Source of the DNA: Bacteroidales bacterium
GTDB taxonomy: Bacteria; Bacteroidota; Bacteroidia; Bacteroidales; F082
Reading direction: 5' to 3'
Assembly (NCBI GenBank): GCA_029933565.1
Contig: JAOZNY010000031.1
Coordinates: 1 to 14,909, forward strand
Length of the DNA stretch: 14,909 nucleotides
Below are positions 1 to 6,183 of this stretch, piece by piece. Below the pieces are notes generated by a model. The model had not been told where the DNA came from, searched no databases, and was given only the letters and a program-made list of their open reading frames with translations. Positions within the stretch are counted from its first letter, which is position 1, and each line of letters starts with the position of its first letter. Position numbers and translations under genes: made by a program.

Positions 1-33
1 TTAACCTATTTTAAATCCATTAAACTACCTTAC

Positions 34-72
34 TAACAATTGTTAATAATCACTGTTAATTCATTGTTGATT
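34..72. repeat. Palindrome and three TGTTRAT direct repeats upstream of the ncRNA promoter
   Basis: Positions 34-45 are a perfect 12-base palindrome (taacaattgtta). Its right half starts a series of three near-identical octamers, tgttaata (41-48), tgttaatt (54-61) and tgttgatt (65-72), spaced 13 and 11 bases apart, so roughly on one face of the helix. They end about 20 bases before the -33 element of the promoter at 91-120. This could be an activator or repressor site or an A/T-rich upstream element. No known operator is recognised, and repeats this short arise by chance in A/T-rich DNA. Confidence 0.3.
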
Positions 73-90
73 CAAATGCAGTCAAAATGC

Positions 91-120
91 TTGACAAAAA
101 ATGATTATTGATTAATTTTG
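91..120 (+). promoter_or_regulatory. Bacteroidota-type promoter of the ncRNA
   Basis: TTG at 91-93 (within TTGACA) and TAATTTTG at 113-120 match the Bacteroidota primary sigma factor elements TTG (-33) and TAnnTTTG (-7), with 19 bp between them, the expected spacing. Transcription should begin near 125-128. No start codon followed by a credible protein lies downstream; what follows is the structured region 141-465 and then a terminator. This is the best promoter match in the window. Confidence 0.75.
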
Positions 121-125
121 TACCA

Positions 126-534
126 GCAAAGATAATAAAGGGCAGGTGAATGTCTGGAGAAGAAAGGCAGAGCGTAAGCAAAACCTAACATCAGTCAGGA
201 GCAAACCAGAGTTGAAAGCAGGTAACTGCGGGATACAAAGGAATGAGCCAGGGACTTAAAGCCGCAAGGTTGAAACCGGATAAGGGAGAAGCGAAAGCGG
301 AACCTGCGAACCAAAACGGAGATTGCTTTAGGGTAAAAACCTGATTGGCCAGCCAGCCGGGAAGAAGAGTCAAAAGCCGAGAGGCCACGACACTGAAACC
401 TGTTGAAATGCAGAGAGCCTATGGGCAGGAAGTTACTAGACAGCCGTAATAAAACATTTGCCGCCTAACCGAAGCCACGGCCTCGGCGAAGGTGACCGGA
501 AATCGATTGTCAAAGATTGGTTTCCGGTTTTTTT
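126..534 (+). ncRNA. Unidentified structured non-coding RNA, about 400 nt
   Basis: This region has its own promoter (91-120) and intrinsic terminator (495-534) and no plausible protein in any frame. Of the 240 bases 181-420, 120 are G or C, clearly richer than the A/T-rich spacers elsewhere in the window, and the strand is purine-rich. Reading by eye, 141-153 pairs with 454-465 in a 12-bp helix with one bulged A (144) and two G-U pairs, which would close the molecule near its ends. Inside, hairpins carry GNRA loops at 222-225 (GTAA on a perfect 4-bp stem 218-221/226-229), 264-267 (GCAA), 293-296 (GAAA) and 174-177 (GTAA), the last two on only 2-bp stems. Also seen are 153-157 with 206-210, 346-350 with 383-387, and a hairpin at 469-486. 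I could not match it to RNase P RNA, tmRNA, 6S, SRP RNA, a riboswitch or a group II intron. The 5' end is inferred from the promoter. Function unknown. Confidence 0.6.
495..534 (+). terminator. Rho-independent terminator of the ncRNA
   Basis: Accggaaa (495-502) pairs with tttccggt (521-528), with one further wobble pair possible inside. The run of seven T at 528-534 follows directly. The orientation is plus strand, consistent with the promoter at 91-120. Confidence 0.8.
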
Positions 535-548
535 GTGCCCTTGCCAAC

Positions 549-584
549 AAAAAAACTGCCCATCTGAAAACAGACAGGCAGTTT
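549..584 (-). terminator. Rho-independent terminator of the Omp28-like gene
   Basis: Bases 553-560 (aaactgcc) pair with 577-584 (ggcagttt), with an inner 4-bp stem tctg/caga and an AAAA loop. On the minus strand the stem is followed by a run of seven U (complement of 549-555). It lies 28 bases past the stop codon of the minus-strand gene ending at 612. The plus-strand ncRNA terminator is just beyond, so the two convergent transcripts each have their own terminator. Confidence 0.8.
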
Positions 585-611
585 AATATTTTTAACTTTG
601 TTAAGGCTGTT

Positions 612-2627
612 CTATAAAACCACAACCTTCTTAGTTACTTCTTGATTATTTTCTAGTCGTACTTTCACAAAATATACTCCACGGCTCAGGTGGCTGATAT
701 CGAGGCTTCCACCATCAAAATCGCTAATTTGCATAACAACTGCTCCTGTTGAAGAAAGTATTGAAACATCGGCATTCTTTAGGCCTTTAATGTTCAACTC
801 ACCGTTGGCAGGGTTAGGAAAAACAGAAACCATAGCTGCAGCATCATTTTCTTCTTCACCTACATAATAAATGTAATAATTTACTTTGTAGGTCTTTTTA
901 TTGTACAAATCCTCGGCATACACATCAAATGAAGCTGTACCCGGAACTGCAAACGCCATATTGGTAATAACAGTAGCGGCATCATCCATTGGGATATTAC
1001 CAAGTACTGGCTCTTCAACTGTTCCTTCAGGTAGCGCGATAGTGTATTCATAAACATCAGGATCGAAATCATCAATTGGTATTCCGTCAAGGGTAATTTC
1101 CGAAAGACGTGCCTCATCAGAATAATCTGTGTCTTGTACACCGTAGGCTGATTGCACTATCTCTTTAGTAGAGTTATCCTGTATAAAACAAACAACTAAA
1201 AGGTCGTCCATTTCTTCAACATTGGTTGTTGACATATCATAAGTGTACTGAAATTGTGCCGGAATACCACTAGTAAATGTCTTATTAGCACCACTGGCAG
1301 ATGGCATCATTTTCATCATTACATGCTCAAATGATGTTTCGCCATTTGTGGCAACATTCTCAGTAGTTAATTTTTCTACAATAACATTATGAACCTTTAA
1401 AGATGAAGTGTTAGCAAATGAAAGTATGTTAGTTGTAATACTAATAGTTGAACCCGTCATTTTAAATGTGGATGCAATATTAAAAGTTGATGTTTGCGAC
1501 TGCGTTTGTATCAATAGTGAATTAGCAGAACTTACGTTTGCACCAATGTCATTACCCTGTCCAAAAAGTTGAGGAACAGCATTCACTCCATAATAATTCC
1601 TGCGAGTACCACCTTCGGCAGTATAATAAGGATCGCCAGCACCAGGCCAGTTCATTTGATATTTTATCAAAGAAATCTCATCGGCATGCTGATTACACCA
1701 TGGTACAAATGAGGAATTGAAACTTGCGCAAGGTGCACAGGTTGAACTAGTAAATTCTTCATAAAGAGGTATAACAGGATAAACCACTGACTGATATTCA
1801 ATAGCCTTTACCAGAGTATCGTTTTCTTGGTTCATGTCGCTACCGCCATTAACACTGTTTATCCACATTTTCAAATCATGGCTTCCCAGTGGAGAGGCCC
1901 ATGATCCGTCAAAATCAAGTTGAACAGATTCGGTGAATCCCAAACCCAATCCTGTAAAAGTAGAGTCACGCTCAATGCCTGCATATGATAACCAACTAAC
2001 ATTTACCTCATCAATTACTGTGTTTCCCATATTAAGTACCGATGCTGAAACAGCTTCAGGTCCAGTTATAACTTGAGGTACCAAAATTGTCGACATCTTA
2101 AGGTCAAAATCCAATGGAGAAAAGAATTCTACATCATCAATATGCCATCCTTGAACTGATGCCATTGTACCATCCACAAAAAACCCAAACTGAAAATAAG
2201 AACCATTAACCTCATCACCAGTAAGCATGATGCTTATTTCTTCTGGGGCAATATCGTCAGTAGGGGTTACTTCCCAAACTGTAGTCCAATCGCCAGCACT
2301 TCTGGTAGCAACACCAATTGTAACTCCGGTGCCCCCCTTAATATAACTATGCTTAAATACAATTGCGGCAGTTTCAGTAGAATTCATATTCATATCTGGA
2401 GAAATTAACCAGGCTGTTCCTGTATTAGGAATACCCTCAAATACAGCTTCCGGTGCAATTCCACCAGCAACTGAAGTCGGATTATTATTCCATCCATCGG
2501 TAAGAGGCAATTGTACCCAACCTTCTGGAGGCATAGTTCCGGCACTGAAATCTTCGCTAACATAAGTTTGTGCACTAAGCAAGCCCGAAATCAAAAGGCT
2601 CATTAAAAAGAGTAAAGTTTTTTTCAT
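612..2627 (-). CDS. Omp28-like thioredoxin-fold surface protein with T9SS sorting domain
   Basis: The 671-residue product is probably exported and attached to the cell surface or released by type IX secretion. Residues 1-19 are a signal peptide (MKK, hydrophobic core, SAQ at 18-20). Residues 21-170 look like a jelly-roll "cleaved adhesin"/MAM-type module (SEDFSAG, GWHIDDVEFF). Residues 175-279 resemble a CARDB-like beta domain. Residues 283-500 match the Omp28-related family, with a thioredoxin-type active site CAPC (297-300) and a cis-proline-like VP (351-352). Residues 505-585 resemble a cadherin-like beta-sandwich (FDPDVYEYTI). Residues 600-671 are a type A T9SS C-terminal domain (VFPNPANGELNI, RGVYFVKV). 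The ATG at 2627 is preceded by A-rich sequence and no Shine-Dalgarno. It probably has its own promoter at 2691-2698 and a terminator at 549-584. Redox activity is inferred only from CxxC; the ligand or substrate is unknown. Confidence 0.88.
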   Translation of the reverse strand: MKKTLLFLMSLLISGLLSAQTYVSEDFSAGTMPPEGWVQLPLTDGWNNNPTSVAGGIAPEAVFEGIPNTGTAWLISPDMNMNSTETAAIVFKHSYIKGGTGVTIGVATRSAGDWTTVWEVTPTDDIAPEEISIMLTGDEVNGSYFQFGFFVDGTMASVQGWHIDDVEFFSPLDFDLKMSTILVPQVITGPEAVSASVLNMGNTVIDEVNVSWLSYAGIERDSTFTGLGLGFTESVQLDFDGSWASPLGSHDLKMWINSVNGGSDMNQENDTLVKAIEYQSVVYPVIPLYEEFTSSTCAPCASFNSSFVPWCNQHADEISLIKYQMNWPGAGDPYYTAEGGTRRNYYGVNAVPQLFGQGNDIGANVSSANSLLIQTQSQTSTFNIASTFKMTGSTISITTNILSFANTSSLKVHNVIVEKLTTENVATNGETSFEHVMMKMMPSASGANKTFTSGIPAQFQYTYDMSTTNVEEMDDLLVVCFIQDNSTKEIVQSAYGVQDTDYSDEARLSEITLDGIPIDDFDPDVYEYTIALPEGTVEEPVLGNIPMDDAATVITNMAFAVPGTASFDVYAEDLYNKKTYKVNYYIYYVGEEENDAAAMVSVFPNPANGELNIKGLKNADVSILSSTGAVVMQISDFDGGSLDISHLSRGVYFVKVRLENNQEVTKKVVVL

Positions 2628-2690
2628 GGTATTTGTTTTTTCTGTTTAAAATATATATTTAGTTGACATCCATATACCTATCAATGGTTG

Positions 2691-2698
2691 CAAATTTA
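2691..2698 (-). promoter_or_regulatory. Putative -7 element upstream of the Omp28-like gene
   Basis: On the minus strand, 2698-2691 reads TAAATTTG, a perfect TAnnTTTG. It lies 64 bases before the ATG at 2627, predicting a leader of roughly 55-60 nt. No TTG is found at the right distance for a -33 element, so support is partial. The 115-base gap after rseP fits an independent promoter. Confidence 0.45.
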
Positions 2699-2742
2699 GT
2701 CAATTAAATGTCTTTGCAGTAAATCATCTCACAACTAAATGC

Positions 2743-4077
2743 CTAATCGGGAAAGAAATACCTTACTACATCCATTCCGTTCGCATAAATTAAAAGGCTA
2801 AAAAGCAGAACCATTCCAACTACCTGAGCGTATTCCAGGAATTTATCGCTTGGTTTACGCCTTGCTATTATTTCATATAACAAGAACATAACGTGCCCTC
2901 CATCAAGTGCCGGAATTGGTAATACATTTAATATTGCAAGCATAATTGAAAGAAAAGCCGTTAGTCTCCAAAAACTCTGCCAGTGCCACTCGGGTGGGAA
3001 AATACTTGCGATCATTCCAAAACCGCCAACACCTTCATAAGCCTTAACCTCAGGCGAAAACATTAACTTTAACTGCTTAAGATAGTTGTCAATACCTTTC
3101 CATGTTCGATTAAAACCTGCTGGGATAGCCTCGCCAAAACTATAAGTCTTTTTATTAAATACGAAAAAATTGTTGAGATCACCTTGTGGGAAAACACCAA
3201 TCAACCCGGTACTATCAAGTTGCATTGCATACCTAAGAGTATCATTTTCACGCTTTACAATAATTGTAACATCTTCGTTTTTGTGCTTTTGTATTTCATT
3301 TCTAAATTCGGTAAAATACTTCAAGTACATTTGGTTCATTCCAATTACCGAATCCCCAACTTCTATTCCAGCTTCTTCTGCTACAGAATTTTTGCTAAAC
3401 CTATCGGCAATAAATGGAAAGCGAACTGAAATAAAAATGGGTGATTTATGCTTAATAAGTTTATTTAAACTACCCGATGGAAGCACTACGTCCATTTCTT
3501 TTCCATCTCTCAACACTTGTACCGTTTTCGATTCGTTAAGAATCATTGTAACAGGTATTTTCAAGAAATCGTCAACATACTCCCCATCAACTGCTAGTAT
3601 TTTATCGCCAGCGCGGAAACCCATATCCTCTGCTAGTTCATCAACACTAATGCCATATTTATTGGCTTCTGAAGTTGGCAGATATTCTTCACCATAAAAA
3701 CTTAATATCCCAATGTAAATTACAATTGCAAGCACCACATTCATAAAAACACCTCCCAGCATAATTATCAATCTTTGCCATGCCGGCTTCGATCTGAATT
3801 CCCAGGGTTGCGGTGGCTTTGCCATTTGCTCTTTATCCATGCTCTCATCGATCATGCCCGAGATTTTTACATATCCACCCAAAGGCAGCCAACCCATTCC
3901 ATATTCAGTTCCTTTATAATTGAATTTAAAAAGGGAAAACCATGGATTAAAGAAAAGATAAAACTTTTCAACTCTGGTCTTAAAAATTTTTGCTGCAGCA
4001 AAATGCCCAAATTCATGGACAACAACAAGTATTGAAAGACTTAATATTAACTGGAGTATTTTTATTACTATTTCCAT
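2743..4077 (-). CDS. rseP: RIP metalloprotease RseP (site-2 protease)
   Basis: This is an inner-membrane zinc protease that cuts substrates within the bilayer; the family's known substrates include anti-sigma factors and remnant signal peptides. The 444-residue length is normal. The first membrane segment carries the metal site HEFGH (21-25: H21, E22, H25). A hydrophobic segment at 103-128 follows, then two PDZ-like domains around 145-205 and 225-292. The second catalytic motif is LNVLPIPALDGGH (383-395), in which D392 is the third zinc ligand, and a last membrane segment spans 415-435. The ATG overlaps the dxr stop by one base (TAATG), so translation is probably coupled. dxr and rseP are neighbours in many bacteria. 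The physiological substrate here cannot be told from the sequence. Confidence 0.95.
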   Translation of the reverse strand: MEIVIKILQLILSLSILVVVHEFGHFAAAKIFKTRVEKFYLFFNPWFSLFKFNYKGTEYGMGWLPLGGYVKISGMIDESMDKEQMAKPPQPWEFRSKPAWQRLIIMLGGVFMNVVLAIVIYIGILSFYGEEYLPTSEANKYGISVDELAEDMGFRAGDKILAVDGEYVDDFLKIPVTMILNESKTVQVLRDGKEMDVVLPSGSLNKLIKHKSPIFISVRFPFIADRFSKNSVAEEAGIEVGDSVIGMNQMYLKYFTEFRNEIQKHKNEDVTIIVKRENDTLRYAMQLDSTGLIGVFPQGDLNNFFVFNKKTYSFGEAIPAGFNRTWKGIDNYLKQLKLMFSPEVKAYEGVGGFGMIASIFPPEWHWQSFWRLTAFLSIMLAILNVLPIPALDGGHVMFLLYEIIARRKPSDKFLEYAQVVGMVLLFSLLIYANGMDVVRYFFPD

Positions 4078-5240
4078 TAGTTACTTAGTTTATTAATTAT
4101 TTCCTCTGCTTTTTTTCTTGTCTCAAAATCAGTTTGAAACAATTCATCCAACGAAGGGTTTTGGATAACACTCATACTGTTCAATGATTGCTCAACAACT
4201 TTGTTAATCTCCACAAAACCAATTCTTCCCGAAAGAAAAGCCTTAACTGCAAATTCGTTGGAAGCATTGAGCACACAAGGCGTATTACCCCCTGTTTTCA
4301 TGGCTTCAAAAGCGAGTGCAAGATTAGTAAAAATTTTTGTATCAATTTCGGCAAATTCCAAACGCCTTGTTTTTAATAAATCAAGTTGTTTCAAATTGTT
4401 TTTCAGTCGATTAGGATAAGTAAGCGCAAACTGTATTGGAATATGCATATCAGGTAGACTCAACTGAGCCTTCACTGACGCATCAGCAAAATAAACAAAT
4501 GAATGTACAATTGATTGGGGATGGATAACTACTTCAATTTGCTCTTGTTTAAGATCAAACAACCATTTAGCAGCAATTGCCTCGAATCCCTTGTTCATCA
4601 TTGTTGCCGAATCAATACTTACTTTATCACCCATTTTCCAGTTGGGATGATTTAGTGCTTGCTTAACACTTACATTTTTCAATTTATCGGCGGAGTAATT
4701 TAAAAAAGGTCCTCCCGAAGCCGTAAGCACTATTTTATGGATGGGGTTATTTAATTCACCCATTAAAGTCTGAAAAATTGCCGAATGTTCTGAGTCAACA
4801 GGTATAATCTGAGTGCCATATTGTAGTGCCTTCTCTGAAATAATTTGCCCGGCAACAACCAAACTCTCCTTGTTTGCCAACGCGATGGGCTTTTTGTATT
4901 CAAGAGCCCTGAGCAAAGGCTTAAGTGCATTAAATCCAACAATTGCCATCAACACCATGTCGATGGTATCCATTTCTACAACCTGCTCAATGGCCTTTTC
5001 GCCGGCATACACCTGAATATCGTGAGGATCGAGGGCATCAAATACTTCCTGATAAAATTTGTCGTTACCAATAACTACCACATTTGGCTTATACCTTAGT
5101 GCCTGTTCAATTAGCAGTTTACTATTCTCAAAGGCAGTAAGTACTTCCACCTGAAAATAGTCGGTTTGCTCTTCAATAATCTGAAGTGCCTGAGTACCCA
5201 CACTTCCTGTGGAGCCCAATATTGCAATTCGCTTTTTCAA
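4077..5240 (-). CDS. dxr: 1-deoxy-D-xylulose-5-phosphate reductoisomerase
   Basis: Dxr converts DXP to 2-C-methyl-D-erythritol 4-phosphate with NADPH, the committed step of the MEP isoprenoid pathway in the cytosol. The 387 residues include the Rossmann motif GSTGSVGTQ (9-17), ALANKESLVVAG (120-131), the metal-site motif VDSEHSAIFQ (D149, E151), TASGGPF (173-179), and HPNWKMGDKVSIDSATMMNKG (198-218) leading to E220, the third metal ligand. Next come IHPQSIVHSF and DMHIPIQFALTYPNR. The start is TTG (5240-5238): an in-frame TAG lies a few codons upstream with no ATG between, and the next residues, KKRIAILGSTGS, are the family's typical N-terminus. One base separates it from the xth stop, and it overlaps the rseP start by one base, so the three genes are almost certainly one transcript. 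Confidence 0.96.
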   Translation of the reverse strand: MKKRIAILGSTGSVGTQALQIIEEQTDYFQVEVLTAFENSKLLIEQALRYKPNVVVIGNDKFYQEVFDALDPHDIQVYAGEKAIEQVVEMDTIDMVLMAIVGFNALKPLLRALEYKKPIALANKESLVVAGQIISEKALQYGTQIIPVDSEHSAIFQTLMGELNNPIHKIVLTASGGPFLNYSADKLKNVSVKQALNHPNWKMGDKVSIDSATMMNKGFEAIAAKWLFDLKQEQIEVVIHPQSIVHSFVYFADASVKAQLSLPDMHIPIQFALTYPNRLKNNLKQLDLLKTRRLEFAEIDTKIFTNLALAFEAMKTGGNTPCVLNASNEFAVKAFLSGRIGFVEINKVVEQSLNSMSVIQNPSLDELFQTDFETRKKAEEIINKLSN

Positions 5241-5241
5241 T

Positions 5242-6009
5242 TTAAATATCTATTTCAAGTAAAACAGGGCAATGGTCTGATTGCTTTGCCTCCGGCAAAA
5301 TTGCCACTCTTTTAATTTTGTCTTCCATATTTTCGCTAACCATATTATAGTCAATGCGCCATCCCTTATTATTGTTGCGGGCATTAGCACGATAACTCCA
5401 CCAACTGTAATTGTGAGGTTCTTTATTCAAATATCTGAACGAATCGATAAAACCTGTTTGTAAAAAACCTGTCATCCATTCTCGTTCCTCAGGCAAAAAA
5501 CCCGAAGACTTTGCATTTCTCACAGGATCGTGAATATCGATTGCCTCGTGGCAAATATTGTAATCGCCAGAAATAATAAGATTTGGTCTGCTCTTTCTTA
5601 GTTCAGTAATGTAATCTTGAAAATCAGAAAGCCATTGCATTTTAAAATCCTGCCGTAAATCGCCACTTGAACCTGAAGGATGATAAACACTAATTACAGA
5701 AACATCGCCAAAATCGGCTCTGATAAACCTGCCTTCAAAATCATATTTCTCTATGCCCATTCCATACTCAACATGGTCAGGAACTTGTTTAGTCAGGATG
5801 GCAACACCCGAATAACCTTTTTTCTGTGCAGAAAAGGAATAAGTGCGGTAACCCATACTTTCAAACTCAAAAACAGGAATTTGATCGGGTTGTGCCTTAG
5901 TCTCCTGTATGCAAACAACATCAGGTGCAGCTGCTTCCAGCCACTCGATAAAACCTTTTTTTACCGCTGCCCTAATACCATTTACGTTATAGGTGATAAT
6001 TTTTGTCAT
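5242..6009 (-). CDS. xth: Exodeoxyribonuclease III (AP endonuclease)
   Basis: This is a Mg-dependent 3'-5' exonuclease and apurinic/apyrimidinic endonuclease of base excision repair, 255 residues, normal for the family. Visible active-site residues are N8 and N10 (YNVNGIR), E36 (CIQETKAQ), Y109 (SVYHPSGSS), D149 and N151 (SGDYNICHEAIDIHDP), WRIDYN (218-222), and the terminal D245-H246 (QSDHCPVLLEID). The ATG at 6009 gives the expected N-terminus. It heads the xth-dxr-rseP run. Upstream on the minus strand, 6030-6023 reads TATTTTCG, one base off the TAnnTTTG -7 element, and could be its promoter. Confidence 0.95.
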   Translation of the reverse strand: MTKIITYNVNGIRAAVKKGFIEWLEAAAPDVVCIQETKAQPDQIPVFEFESMGYRTYSFSAQKKGYSGVAILTKQVPDHVEYGMGIEKYDFEGRFIRADFGDVSVISVYHPSGSSGDLRQDFKMQWLSDFQDYITELRKSRPNLIISGDYNICHEAIDIHDPVRNAKSSGFLPEEREWMTGFLQTGFIDSFRYLNKEPHNYSWWSYRANARNNNKGWRIDYNMVSENMEDKIKRVAILPEAKQSDHCPVLLEIDI

Positions 6010-6080
6010 TCTAAATTTTTGGCGAAAATACGGAAATTGAGGTTTTTATTAGTAAAAGGTATTAAACACAAATATTAAAA

Positions 6081-6102
6081 TTTCTTAAGTCGTTTTAAGA
6101 AA
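6081..6102. repeat. 8-bp inverted repeat in the xth / ClC divergent spacer
   Basis: Tttcttaa (6081-6088) and ttaagaaa (6095-6102) form a perfect 8-bp inverted repeat with a 6-base spacer (gtcgtt). It sits between two divergently transcribed genes with no T-run after it on either strand, so an operator is as likely as a hairpin. No regulator is identifiable. Confidence 0.35.
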
Positions 6103-6166
6103 AACTAACCCAAATTATAATTCATCTAAATACCTGAACAATCAGTTAATATGTTATCTAAAAGCC

Positions 6167-6174
6167 TACTTTTG
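6167..6174 (+). promoter_or_regulatory. Putative -7 element before the first ClC gene
   Basis: TACTTTTG at 6167-6174 is a perfect TAnnTTTG followed by C, like three other boxes in this window (7969, 9905, 12784). Transcription would begin around 6179-6181, just before the ATG at 6184, which implies a very short leader and rules out the ATG at 6151 for this transcript. The -33 position holds GTT, not TTG, so support is partial. Confidence 0.4.
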
Positions 6175-6183
6175 CGCCACCAA

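Noticed and set aside
240..300. Cobalamin-type riboswitch
   Set aside because: The B12 box is absent and no start codon of a downstream gene follows before the terminator.
126..494. RNase P RNA, tmRNA or group II intron identity for the ncRNA
   Set aside because: No GAGGAAAGTCC or ACAGAA-GGCTTA motif of RNase P, no tRNA-like CCA end or tag frame of tmRNA, and no domain V hairpin or GTGYG 5' end of a group II intron. A few purine-rich GNRA stretches resemble domain I of group II introns, which is not enough.
191..625. Minus-strand open frames inside the 1-600 region
   Set aside because: They have no family resemblance and repeated low-complexity leucine/tryptophan content. They run antisense to a region with a plus-strand promoter and terminator and base-paired segments; better explained as shadows of the ncRNA.
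3170..3697. Plus-strand open frame within rseP
   Set aside because: It is antisense to the conserved rseP reading frame and has no recognisable domains.
6151..6183. Use of the ATG at 6151 as the ClC start
   Set aside because: Not excluded, but the promoter-like box at 6167 lies between this ATG and the one at 6184, and the paralogue has no matching extension.
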